DNA of 64,000 nucleotides. Origin: Nocardioides houyundeii (GTDB lineage: Bacteria; Actinomycetota; Actinomycetes; Propionibacteriales; Nocardioidaceae). The number at the start of each line of letters is the position of its first letter. Position 1 is the first letter of the stretch. Where the stretch lies: contig NZ_CP025581.1 in the NCBI RefSeq assembly GCF_002865585.1, forward strand, positions 1,984,001 to 2,048,000. Direction: 5' to 3'. The notes under the pieces are model-generated. The model did not search any database and was not told the DNA's origin. It saw only the letters and a program-made list of their open reading frames with translations. The translations under genes were made by a program, and so were the position numbers. Shown here piece by piece: positions 54,223 through 63,720 of this stretch.

Positions 54223-54285
54223 GCGCACATGCACCCCCAGGGCGCCCCGCGCGGCCGACCCACCGCCCCGAAGGTGCATCTGCGC
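54223..54285. repeat. inverted repeat between convergent SURF1 and ABC exporter genes
   Basis: GCGCACATGCACC (54223-54235) and GGTGCATCTGCGC (54273-54285) pair with one mismatch across 37 bases. Beyond them each arm continues with a GGGCG block, giving arms of about 18 similar bases. It may be a bidirectional terminator or a copy of a dispersed palindromic repeat. Confidence 0.6.
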
Positions 54286-54299
54286 CTCGGGGGGCGCGG

Positions 54300-56186
54300 T
54301 CAGCTCAGCTGAGGCGCGGAGGGCTCGGAGAAGTACTGCTGGCGGTAGAGGTCGGCGTACAGGCCGCCGGAGGCGAGCAGCTCCTCGTGCGTGCCGGACT
54401 GCACCACCCGCCCTGCCTCGACCACCAGGATCTGGTCCGCCTGCCGCACGGTGGAGAGCCGGTGCGCGATGACCAGGGAGGTCCGGCCCTCCAGCGCCGT
54501 CTCGAGCGCTCGTTGCACCGCCGCCTCGGACTCGCTGTCCAGGTGGGCGGTGGCCTCGTCGAGGACGACGATCGAGGGCGCCTTGAGCAGCAGTCTGGCG
54601 ATGGCCAGCCGCTGGCGCTCGCCGCCGGAGAGCCGGTAGCCCCGGTCCCCCACGACCGTGTCCAGGCCGTCGGGCAGGGTGCGGACCAGCCGAGCGATCT
54701 GCGCCGCCTCGAGGGCCTGCCAGATCTCCTGGTCGCTGGCGCCAGGGCGGGCGTAGACCAGGTTGGCGCGGATCGTGTCGTGGAACATGTGCGCGTCCTG
54801 GGTGACGTAGCCGACCACGGCCTCGAGGGACTCCAGGGTGACGTCCCGCACGTCGTGGCCACCCACCCGGACCGCGCCCGCGCCGACCTCGTAGAGGCGG
54901 GCGACGAGGTGGGTGATGGTGGTCTTCCCGGCACCTGAGGGCCCCACCAGCGCCACCATCTGGCCAGGCTCGGCGGTGAAGGTGACGTCGTGCAGGACCT
55001 CGCCGGACTCCCGGGACTCGGGTCGGGCCACCCCCTCCAGGGAGGCCAGCGAGATCTCGTCGGCGTGGGGGTAGCGGAAGGCGACGTGGTCGAACTCCAG
55101 CCGGGCAGCCGTCGGCGGCAGCGAGATCGCGTCGGGCTTCTCCTGGATGCTGGAGGGCAGGTCCAGCACCTCGAAGACCCGGTCGAAGGAGACCAGTGCG
55201 GTCATCACGTCGATCCGAACGTTGGACAGGCTCTGCAGCGGGCCCAGGAGCCGCAGCAGCAGGATGCCCAGCGCCAGCACGGTGCCCAGCGACAGCGAGC
55301 CGGAGATCACCATGTGACCGCCGACCCCGTACACCAGGGCCGTGGCCAGGGCCGGGACCAGCAGCATCGTGGCCATGAACACCCGGGTGATCAGCGAGAT
55401 CCGAATCCCGAGGTCCCGGACCCGTCCGGCCTTGGACGCGAAGACCCGGTCCTCGACGTCGCTGCGGCCGAAGAGCTTGAGGAGCAGGGCGCCGCCGACG
55501 TTGAAGCGCTCGGTCATGGCGTTGCCCATGTCGGCGTTGCCGTCCATCTGCTCACGGGTGAGCCCGGCGAGCCGCCCGCTCACCCAGCGGGAGGCAGCGA
55601 ACAGGATCGGGAACAGCAGCAGGCACAGCAGGGTCACCTGCCAACTGAGGAACAGCATCGTGACGCCCACGACCAGCGCCGACACGACGCTGGACACGGT
55701 GGTGGACAACGTCGAGGTGAACGCCCGCTGGGCGCCGATCACGTCGTTGTTCAAACGGGAGACCAGGGCGCCGGTCTGGGTGCGGGTGAAGAACGCCAGC
55801 GACTGTCGTTGCACGTGGGCGAAGACCTTGGTGCGGAGGTCGAAGATGAGACCCTCGCCGATGCGCGAGGACAGGTACCCGGCGGCGACCGTGAGCAGCG
55901 CTCCCAGCACCGCCACCAGGGCCATGCCGAGCGCGAGCCAGGTGACGAGTCGGGAGTCGGCCTGCCGGATGCCGTCGTCGATGAGCCGCTGGACCAGCAG
56001 CGGCGAGGCCACCACCAGCGCGGAGTCCACGACCGTCAGCACCAGGAAGGCGGCGATCACCTTCCGGTGCGGGCGGGCGAACTCCAGGACCCGGCGCAGG
56101 GTGTCGCGAGTCAGGTGCGACCCGTCCAGCCCCCGATCGGTGCGCATGTGCCGGAATGCCGGCCCCATCCCCATCTGCAAGGACAT
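54300..56186 (-). CDS. ABC exporter, fused membrane and ATPase domains (half-transporter)
   Basis: 628 residues: six helices in the ABC-transporter type 1 domain (about 30-330; RQSLAFFTRTQTGALVSRLNND is the coupling region) and a nucleotide-binding domain with GPSGAGKTT, signature RLSGGERQRLAIARLL and VLDEATAHLD. It belongs to the MsbA/MDR class and forms a homodimer or pairs with another half-transporter. ATG 56186 has GGAGGGACGACG upstream. Substrate unknown. Confidence 0.9.
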   Translation of the reverse strand: MSLQMGMGPAFRHMRTDRGLDGSHLTRDTLRRVLEFARPHRKVIAAFLVLTVVDSALVVASPLLVQRLIDDGIRQADSRLVTWLALGMALVAVLGALLTVAAGYLSSRIGEGLIFDLRTKVFAHVQRQSLAFFTRTQTGALVSRLNNDVIGAQRAFTSTLSTTVSSVVSALVVGVTMLFLSWQVTLLCLLLFPILFAASRWVSGRLAGLTREQMDGNADMGNAMTERFNVGGALLLKLFGRSDVEDRVFASKAGRVRDLGIRISLITRVFMATMLLVPALATALVYGVGGHMVISGSLSLGTVLALGILLLRLLGPLQSLSNVRIDVMTALVSFDRVFEVLDLPSSIQEKPDAISLPPTAARLEFDHVAFRYPHADEISLASLEGVARPESRESGEVLHDVTFTAEPGQMVALVGPSGAGKTTITHLVARLYEVGAGAVRVGGHDVRDVTLESLEAVVGYVTQDAHMFHDTIRANLVYARPGASDQEIWQALEAAQIARLVRTLPDGLDTVVGDRGYRLSGGERQRLAIARLLLKAPSIVVLDEATAHLDSESEAAVQRALETALEGRTSLVIAHRLSTVRQADQILVVEAGRVVQSGTHEELLASGGLYADLYRQQYFSEPSAPQLS

Positions 56187-56220
56187 CGTCGTCCCTCCTC
56201 CGCGGCCTGCGCCGCTCTGC

Positions 56221-57015
56221 TCAGGTCCGGCTGGAGATCCTGGCGATCTCCCGGAACCTACGTACCTGGGCTTCCCGCTCGAGCCGTCGCTGCTCGTCCA
56301 GGTCGCGGTCTGCTGCGCCCTGCAGGAGCTTCTTGGTCTCCCGTACGGCGTCGGGCAGAGGTGCTGTCAGGGCCCCGGCGAGCTGGGCGACCGCGCCGTC
56401 CAGGTCACCGGCCGGAACCGACGCCTGGGCGAGCCCGATGCGCACTGCCTCCTCGGCACCGACCATCCGCGCCGTGGCACAGATCTCCAGCGCCCTGGCG
56501 TATCCAACAGCCTCGACCAGCGGTTTTGTTCCCGTGAGGTCCGGGACCAGGCCCAGTGCCGACTCCTTCATGCAGAACTGGGCATCGTCGGCGACCACCC
56601 GCAGGTCGCAGGAGAGCGCGAGCTGGAAGCCGGCGCCGACGGCGTAGCCGCGCACTGCCGCGATGGAGACGAAGCGCGGGTCCCGCAGGAAGGTGAACCC
56701 CTGCTGGTAGACCTCGATGGTGGCCGAGATCTCCTCGTCGGTCCCGGCCAGGAGGCCTGCCACGGTCTCGGTGTCCCCACCGGCCGCACGCGGGTCGAGC
56801 ATCGCCTTGTCGAGCCCGGCGGAGAAGGTCTCCCCAGCACCGGTGACGACCACCACCCGCACCGACTCGGGGAGCTGCCCGCCCAGCGCTCGCAGTGCCC
56901 GCCACATGGCAGGCGTCTGGGCGTTGCGGACCTCGGGCCGGTCCAAGGTGATGGTGGCGACGGGGCCGGCAAGGTCGTAGCGCAGGCCGACGGTGGCGAG
57001 TTCCTCGGGAGTCAT
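56221..57015 (-). CDS. enoyl-CoA hydratase/isomerase family protein
   Basis: 264 residues. Crotonase fold with the CoA-binding oxyanion region ETFSAGLDKAML and AAVRGYAVGAGFQLALSCD. The first catalytic Glu of crotonase (E144) is Gln131 here, in FQLAL; the second (E164) is Glu151, in KESALG. So it may be an isomerase or another crotonase activity, not a hydratase. ATG 57015 has TAAGAT 6 bases upstream and a palindromic operator just before it, linking it to fatty-acid regulation. Confidence 0.82.
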   Translation of the reverse strand: MTPEELATVGLRYDLAGPVATITLDRPEVRNAQTPAMWRALRALGGQLPESVRVVVVTGAGETFSAGLDKAMLDPRAAGGDTETVAGLLAGTDEEISATIEVYQQGFTFLRDPRFVSIAAVRGYAVGAGFQLALSCDLRVVADDAQFCMKESALGLVPDLTGTKPLVEAVGYARALEICATARMVGAEEAVRIGLAQASVPAGDLDGAVAQLAGALTAPLPDAVRETKKLLQGAADRDLDEQRRLEREAQVRRFREIARISSRT

Positions 57016-57021
57016 GGTGAG

Positions 57022-57027
57022 ATCTTA
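57022..57027 (-). promoter_or_regulatory. leaderless -10 box of the enoyl-CoA hydratase gene
   Basis: TAAGAT on the minus strand ends 6 bases before ATG 57015. Confidence 0.5.
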
Positions 57028-57030
57028 GGT

Positions 57031-57042
57031 TACTCGCGAGTA
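57031..57042. promoter_or_regulatory. palindromic operator of the enoyl-CoA hydratase gene
   Basis: TACTCGCGAGTA, a perfect 12-bp palindrome within the spacer of the promoter, 4 bases before the -10 box. It shares ACTCGC...AGT halves with the fadE operator at 30139-30153 (spacer 4 here, 3 there). Confidence 0.6.
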
Positions 57043-57056
57043 CGGTACGAAACGGC

Positions 57057-58655
<1,599 letters not shown>

Positions 58656-58724
58656 GAGGGTACTCAGTCTACGTATCCTCTGCCTGCCTCCCTCATCGGC
58701 GACGTCCCTCCGGAAGGACCCTTC

Positions 58725-59672
58725 ATGCGCTTCAACCCCAAGGCCGACATCAGCCGCGGTCGTGTAGGCGACGCGGGCAGGGGCAGCGGAGGCATGGGCG
58801 GGGGCGGGATGCGCCTCCCGATGCCCGGGGGCGCCAAGACCGGAGGTGGCGTCGGCGGTCTCGTCATCATCGTGCTGTTCGTCGTGCTCACCCAGTGCCT
58901 GGGCGACGGGGGAACCACCGGTGCGGGAGGCGGCACCGGGCTGGACAGCGGCGGCCAGCAGGGCACTGCTGCGGGGCTGCAGGCCGACGGCGAGCGCTAC
59001 GCCCACTGCCAGAAGGGCGCCGACGCCGCCGAGGACGTCGACTGCGCGCGCAAGGCGGTGGCCGTCTCGCTCGAGGACTACTGGACCTCGACCCTGCCCC
59101 AGCAGGGCGGCACCGACCTGACGCCGGCGCAGATCATCACCTTCAGCGGCTCCGTCGACACCGGCTGCGGCCAGGCGTCTTCCCAGGTCGGCCCGTTCTA
59201 CTGCCCCTCCGACCAGCAGATCTACCTCGACACCACCTTCTTCAATGACGTCCTCGAAGGCCAGCTCGGCGGCGAGGGCGGCGACTTCGTGGAGCCCTAC
59301 GTCCTGGGCCACGAGTACGGCCACCACATCCAGAACCTGCTCGGCACCATGGGACGGGTCCGCACCCAGCAGGGCCCGGAGTCCGACGCGGTGCGGCTGG
59401 AGCTGCAGGCAGACTGCTTCGCCGGCATGTGGACCCGCGACGCCAGTGACGGCGACGGCATCTTCCTCGACCTCGACGAGGGTGACATCAACGAGGCGCT
59501 GGACTCGGCCAAGACCGTCGGCGACGACCGCATCCAGCAGCAGTCGGGCGGTCGGGTGGACCCCGAGGGCTGGACCCACGGCTCCTCGGAGCAGCGGATG
59601 CGCTGGTTCATGACCGGCTACGACAAGGGCACGCTGAGGGCGTGCGACACCTTCTCCGCCAAGCAGCTCTGA
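58725..59672 (+). CDS. YpfJ-type neutral zinc metallopeptidase
   Basis: 315 residues. A Gly/Arg-rich N-terminus, one helix (GGLVIIVLFVVLTQCLG) and an extracytoplasmic zinc-peptidase domain with the HExxH in GHEYGHHIQN, plus ELQADCFAGMW, a typical third-ligand region. ATG 58725 has GGAAGGA about 5 bases upstream. It ends against the next gene with no space. Confidence 0.85.
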   Translation: MRFNPKADISRGRVGDAGRGSGGMGGGGMRLPMPGGAKTGGGVGGLVIIVLFVVLTQCLGDGGTTGAGGGTGLDSGGQQGTAAGLQADGERYAHCQKGADAAEDVDCARKAVAVSLEDYWTSTLPQQGGTDLTPAQIITFSGSVDTGCGQASSQVGPFYCPSDQQIYLDTTFFNDVLEGQLGGEGGDFVEPYVLGHEYGHHIQNLLGTMGRVRTQQGPESDAVRLELQADCFAGMWTRDASDGDGIFLDLDEGDINEALDSAKTVGDDRIQQQSGGRVDPEGWTHGSSEQRMRWFMTGYDKGTLRACDTFSAKQL

Positions 59673-60575
59673 TCAGGTCAGCAGCGCCTCGATCTGGGTG
59701 AACTGGCGCTGCATCGCCAGCAGGTACGGCGCAACGCTGGGGTGGCGGAACTTGCCGGCCAGGGCGCCCTCTCCCCCGGCGACGCGGGCCAGCGCCCAGT
59801 CGGCCCGGGTCAGGACCGTGTAGACGGCGGTGACCCGAGCCGCCAGCATCACCTGTTCGGGCGAGGCGAGACCGTCGGGGAGCCCGGTGAAGTAGGCGAT
59901 GAACAACGGCTCGAAGGCTTCCCGGGTCGACAGGGACAGGTAGCCGAGGTCTCCCCCCACGGGCCCGCGGCCGAGGGTGGACCAGTCGACGGCGACCACG
60001 TCGTCGCCCTGGTGCCCCAGCAGGTTGGCCGGGACGGGGTCGCCGTGCTGGGGGACCTGGGGCAACGCGGCGACCTGGCCGAGCAGCGCCTCACGACGCA
60101 GCCACAGGTGATGGGCCACGTCCGCGACCGGGGTGCGGTCCAGGGTCGCCCAACCGCCACGCCGCTCGACCTGGGACAGGCGCGCGCCGAGCTGGTCGCG
60201 CGCCAGCCACGGCAGGTCCGGCACCTCAGCCTGGGCGAACCGCCCCACGGAGCGCGCCAGGAACAGACCGGAGCTGCCTGCCTCGGGGACCCGGCGATGC
60301 ACCAGCGTGATGCCCTCGGCGTCCTCGCGGACCCGCACCAGCTCTGCCTCGCGCAGTCCCGGGGTCCCGGCCACCACCCCGGACTCGGCCACCTCGGCGG
60401 CACGCCGCCAGTACGCCGGGTGCGTCGGCTGGAGGTATTCGGGCGGGTCGTGCGGGGTCGGTGCCAGGAGCCGTTTGACCACCACGTCGCCGTCGTCCTC
60501 GTGCGCGACCCACACCCCGAGCGTGGACGGGCCAGCGCCGGGTAACCGCTGCCAGCCCGGCTCGGGTCGCCACAT
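59673..60575 (-). CDS. aminoglycoside phosphotransferase-family (APH/choline-kinase-like) protein
   Basis: 300 residues. Kinase-like fold with the Brenner motif HGDPVPANLLG and the metal-binding DWSTLGRGP, plus VVVKRLLAPTP as the ATP-lysine strand. Usual length. The substrate is not known; most actinobacterial members are not antibiotic-resistance enzymes. ATG 60575 is selected because homology starts MWRPEPGWQRL. Last gene of the run beginning with sufC; 29 bases separate it from the acVLRF1-like gene. Confidence 0.8.
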   Translation of the reverse strand: MWRPEPGWQRLPGAGPSTLGVWVAHEDDGDVVVKRLLAPTPHDPPEYLQPTHPAYWRRAAEVAESGVVAGTPGLREAELVRVREDAEGITLVHRRVPEAGSSGLFLARSVGRFAQAEVPDLPWLARDQLGARLSQVERRGGWATLDRTPVADVAHHLWLRREALLGQVAALPQVPQHGDPVPANLLGHQGDDVVAVDWSTLGRGPVGGDLGYLSLSTREAFEPLFIAYFTGLPDGLASPEQVMLAARVTAVYTVLTRADWALARVAGGEGALAGKFRHPSVAPYLLAMQRQFTQIEALLT

Positions 60576-60604
60576 GTCGACATCCTGACAGAGCCGGGAG
60601 CCGA

Positions 60605-61207
60605 TCAGGCGTTGTTCACCTCGACGCGCGCCGCCTGGGCGTCCGCGATCGCCTTGTCCAGCACCGAGCGCCTCGGGTCCGGCACGGGGAGCCACTCCCC
60701 CACGACGCGCATGCCACGCAGCCGTGGGTCCGCGAGCACCTCGGCGATCGCCGTCCGGTCGCCCCCGGTGACCAGCAGCCCGGGGCGCAGGATCCGCACT
60801 GCGTGCTCGGTCGCAGCCTCGTACGCCTGTCGCGCCTGGTTGTCCCTGCGGCGGGCGAACCGCTGCTGACTCTGCCCGCCGGCCTTGGTGCGGCCCTGCA
60901 CGTGGCGCTGTCCGATCTTGTGCTCCACCAGGTCCGCCCCCGAACAGCGGGCCACCGCGAACCCGCCCTTGCGCACCAGCAGCACTCCCCAGTCCTGCGG
61001 TGGCGCCAGCGCGGCCACGAACTCCGCGACGTCGGGGCCCGCGGCGTACACCCGGGACCAGGGCAGCCGCGCGCGGAAGGTCGAGCCGTCGGCGCCGACC
61101 CCGCTCAGCTCGCCCTGGCTCACCTCGAGCGTCACGCTCCCGTGCCGCAGCGAGAAGTTCTCCACCCACCGCGGCACCCGGCTCGCCGGTAGGAGCAGCG
61201 AGGACAC
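60605..61207 (-). CDS. acVLRF1-family (Vms1/eRF1-like) peptidyl-tRNA hydrolase
   Basis: 200 residues. The central loop GRTKAGGQSQQRFARRRDNQA is the conserved glutamine-containing motif of the VLRF1 release-factor fold; other pieces are SSLLLPASRVPRWVENFSLRHG and RRSVLDKAIADAQA at the end. In related systems it releases nascent chains from stalled 50S subunits. GTG 61207 is chosen; upstream frame is shadow. It follows the ASCH gene by 11 bases. Confidence 0.8.
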   Translation of the reverse strand: MSSLLLPASRVPRWVENFSLRHGSVTLEVSQGELSGVGADGSTFRARLPWSRVYAAGPDVAEFVAALAPPQDWGVLLVRKGGFAVARCSGADLVEHKIGQRHVQGRTKAGGQSQQRFARRRDNQARQAYEAATEHAVRILRPGLLVTGGDRTAIAEVLADPRLRGMRVVGEWLPVPDPRRSVLDKAIADAQAARVEVNNA

Positions 61208-61218
61208 CGGCTCGCGGC

Positions 61219-61605
61219 TCAGTGGCCGGCCGCGTAGAGCACGGAGAAGTGCTCCACGACGTCCCCCTGCACCACGTCCACCGCGGTGGTGGCCACCAGC
61301 GCCCGCGGCTGACCCCGACCATCCAGGACGATCCCCAGCGCTCCCACCTCCGGCAGCGGCTCCTGGGCTGCGACGTAGTCGGCCTGGGGGGTGCTGGTGG
61401 ACGTGCGCGACCCGTCGAGCAGCGCGTCGAGGGTGCGGTCGGCCTCCTCGGTGGTCTCGCCGAAGGACCACACCGGGGGTCGCACCGACTCCAGGGCCGT
61501 GGGGCCGAAGTAGCCGGGCATGTGGTTGAGCTTGGCGTGGAACTTGGCCAGGTTCCAGAAGTCGTCGACCTCGGTCGACGACTCCTGGTGCGGCGGCAGG
61601 GTCAC
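61219..61605 (-). CDS. ASCH-domain-like protein, short C-terminus
   Basis: 128 residues. Central VWSFGETTEEADRTLDALLDGSRTSTS and LPEVGALGIVLDGRGQPRALVATTAVDVVQ fit the ASCH (PUA-like) fold. It ends after VVEHFSVLYAAGH, without the E-GDG...W...H...FF segment that ASCH proteins usually have, so it may be truncated or a divergent member. GTG 61605 lies 8 bases after the sufT-like stop. RNA-binding is a possible role, not shown. Confidence 0.5.
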   Translation of the reverse strand: MTLPPHQESSTEVDDFWNLAKFHAKLNHMPGYFGPTALESVRPPVWSFGETTEEADRTLDALLDGSRTSTSTPQADYVAAQEPLPEVGALGIVLDGRGQPRALVATTAVDVVQGDVVEHFSVLYAAGH

Positions 61606-61612
61606 CGCCGGG

Positions 61613-61990
61613 TCAGACGTTGAAGCCGAGGGCGCGCAGCTGCTCCCGGCCGTCCGGGGTGATCTTGTCCGGGCCCCACGGCGGCATCCAGACCCAGTTG
61701 ATCGCCACGTCACCGACCAGCCCCTCGAGCGCCGAGTTCGTCTGGTCCTGGATGACGTCGGTCAGCGGGCAGGCAGCCGAGGTCAGGGTCATGTCGATGA
61801 CGCAGTTCGAGTCCGCGTCGAGGTGGACCCCGTAGACCAGGCCGAGATCGACGACGTTGATCCCCAGCTCGGGGTCGACGACGTCCTTCATCGCCTCGGT
61901 CACGTCCTCCAGCGAGACTGACGACGATCCGGAGGCCAGAGCCTCCACGTCGACCTCGGGAAGGTCGGAGTGGGTGGTGGTCTCGTTCAT
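61613..61990 (-). CDS. SufT/PaaD-like (MIP18/DUF59) iron-sulfur assembly factor
   Basis: 125 residues. DUF59 motifs: EAMKDVVDPELGINVVDLGLVYGV with the conserved DPE, and MTLTSAACPLTDVIQDQ with the reactive Cys. It matures or delivers Fe-S clusters; placement right after sufU supports the SUF role. The ATG overlaps the sufU stop (ATGA). The last residues PDGREQLRALGFNV are typical. Confidence 0.9.
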   Translation of the reverse strand: MNETTTHSDLPEVDVEALASGSSSVSLEDVTEAMKDVVDPELGINVVDLGLVYGVHLDADSNCVIDMTLTSAACPLTDVIQDQTNSALEGLVGDVAINWVWMPPWGPDKITPDGREQLRALGFNV

Positions 61991-62451
61991 GCTTTCTCCT
62001 CCGGTGTTGTCGATCCGAGCACCTGCGTGCACGCGTCCTTGAACGCCATCCACGACAGCAGTGCGCACTTGACCCGTGCGGGGAACTTCGCGACGCCGGC
62101 GAAGGCGATCCCGTCCTCCAGGACCTCCTCGTCCGGCTCGACCTTGCCCTTGCCCTGCATGAGGGTCAGGAACTCCTGGTGGATCCCCATCGCCTCGTCC
62201 ACGGGGCGACCGATCACCAGGTCGGCCATCACCGAGGTCGAGGCCTGGGAGATCGAGCAGCCCGCGGCGTCGTAGGACACGTCGGCGACGGTGTCACCCG
62301 CCAGCTGCACGCGCAGCGTGATCTCGTCGCCGCACGTCGGGTTGACGTGGTGCACCTCGGCGCCGAACGGGTCGCGCAGACCGGCGTGGTGGGGGTTCTT
62401 GTAGTGGTCCAGGATGATCTCCTGGTACAGCGAGTCGAGCTCCGCGGACAT
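61987..62451 (-). CDS. sufU: SufU, zinc-dependent sulfur acceptor/assembly protein
   Basis: 154 residues. IscU-like fold with three cysteines (NPTCGDEI, AAGCSIS, KCALLSW) and the SufU insertion GKVEPDEEVLEDG region, as in Bacillus/mycobacterial SufU. It receives sulfur from SufS. ATG 62451, 5 bases after the sufS stop. It completes the sufS-sufU-sufT part of the SUF operon. Confidence 0.95.
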   Translation of the reverse strand: MSAELDSLYQEIILDHYKNPHHAGLRDPFGAEVHHVNPTCGDEITLRVQLAGDTVADVSYDAAGCSISQASTSVMADLVIGRPVDEAMGIHQEFLTLMQGKGKVEPDEEVLEDGIAFAGVAKFPARVKCALLSWMAFKDACTQVLGSTTPEEKA

Positions 62452-62456
62452 CGCCC

Positions 62457-63719
62457 TCACCCGACCTTGAAGTAGGAGCGGGTGTAGGCCAGGCCCTCGA
62501 CGAGGGCATCGATCTCCGCGGGCGTGGTGTACAGGTAGGACGACATCCGGGTCGAGCTCTGCACCCCGAAGCGGGCGTGGGCGGGCTTGGCGCAGTGGTG
62601 CCCCGCCCGGACCGCGATCCCCCGGGTGTCCAGCACCTGGGCCACGTCGTGGGGGTGCACGCCGTCGATCTCGAAGGCGATGGCACCGCCGCGGGCGGCG
62701 GCGTCCAACGGACCCAGCACCCGCAGACCCGGGATCGTCCCCAGGCCCTGGAGCGCGTACGCCGTGATCGCCTGCTCGTGCGCGTGGATCGCCTCCATCC
62801 CCACGGCTGCGAGGTAGTCGACGGCGGCGCCGAGGCCCACGGCCTCCACGATCGGCGGCGTCCCGGCCTCGAACTTGTGCGGGATGTCGGCGTAGGTCGA
62901 GCGCTCCATGCTGACGGTCTGGATCATCTCGCCCCCACCGAGGAACGGCGGGAGCTGCTCCAGCACCTCGCGGCGGCCCCACAGCACACCGATGCCGGTC
63001 GGTCCGACGACCTTGTGCCCGGTGAAGGCCACGAAGTCGGCACCGGAGGCGACCACGTCGACCGGGAGCTGGGGCGCTGCCTGGGAGGCGTCGACCACCA
63101 CCAGCGCGCCGACCTGGTGAGCCAGGGCGGCGATCTCGGCCACCGGGTTGATGGTGCCCAGCATGTTGGACACCCAGGTGAAGGAGACGACCTTGGTGTG
63201 CTCGTTGATCAGCTCGCCCAGGTTCGACCGCTCGAGCTGGCCGTCCTCGGTCAGGCCGATCCAGCGCAGCGTGGCACCGGTCCGCTGCGCGAGCAGCTGC
63301 CACGGCACGATGTTGGAGTGGTGCTCCATCTCGGTGATGAGGATCTCGTCGCCCTCACCGACCTGGAGCGGGCCACGAGCCCACGCCAGGGTGTTGGACA
63401 CCAGGTTCAGCGCCTCGGAGGCGTTCTTGGTGAAGATCACCTCGTCGCGTGACGGCGCTCCGATGAAGTCGGCCACCTTGTCGCGGGCCGCCTCGAAGGC
63501 CTCCGTGGCCTCCGCCCCGAGCGCGTGCATCGCTCGGGAGATGTTGGCGTTGTGGTGCTCGAGGTGGTCGACCATCGCATCGATGACGCACTGCGGCTTC
63601 TGGGAGGTGTTGGCGCTGTCGAGATAGACCAGCGGCTGCCCACCCGCCACCGTGCGCTCGAGGATCGGGAAGTCCTTCCGGATGACCTCGAGCTCGGGGA
63701 GCAGACCTGGGAGGGTCAT
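62457..63719 (-). CDS. sufS: SufS cysteine desulfurase
   Basis: 420 residues. PLP lysine at about Lys236 in FTGHKVVGPTGIGVLWG, active-site Cys376 in RAGHHCAKPAHARFG, and class-II NifS/SufS-type N-terminus (YLDSANTSQKPQCVIDAM). It mobilises sulfur from cysteine for Fe-S clusters and, in principle, selenium from selenocysteine. ATG 63719, 1 base from the sufC stop. The operon continues to the right of the window. Confidence 0.96.
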   Translation of the reverse strand: MTLPGLLPELEVIRKDFPILERTVAGGQPLVYLDSANTSQKPQCVIDAMVDHLEHHNANISRAMHALGAEATEAFEAARDKVADFIGAPSRDEVIFTKNASEALNLVSNTLAWARGPLQVGEGDEILITEMEHHSNIVPWQLLAQRTGATLRWIGLTEDGQLERSNLGELINEHTKVVSFTWVSNMLGTINPVAEIAALAHQVGALVVVDASQAAPQLPVDVVASGADFVAFTGHKVVGPTGIGVLWGRREVLEQLPPFLGGGEMIQTVSMERSTYADIPHKFEAGTPPIVEAVGLGAAVDYLAAVGMEAIHAHEQAITAYALQGLGTIPGLRVLGPLDAAARGGAIAFEIDGVHPHDVAQVLDTRGIAVRAGHHCAKPAHARFGVQSSTRMSSYLYTTPAEIDALVEGLAYTRSYFKVG

Positions 63720-63720
63720 G

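Noticed and set aside
59673..60575. Antibiotic-resistance kinase
   Set aside because: Only the general APH-like fold motifs are present, and the setting next to housekeeping genes gives no support for a resistance role.
61216..61221. The TGA at the end of the ASCH-like gene as another selenocysteine codon
   Set aside because: The sequence after it does not continue the family, no SECIS-like hairpin is evident, and the codon after it leads into non-conserved sequence.
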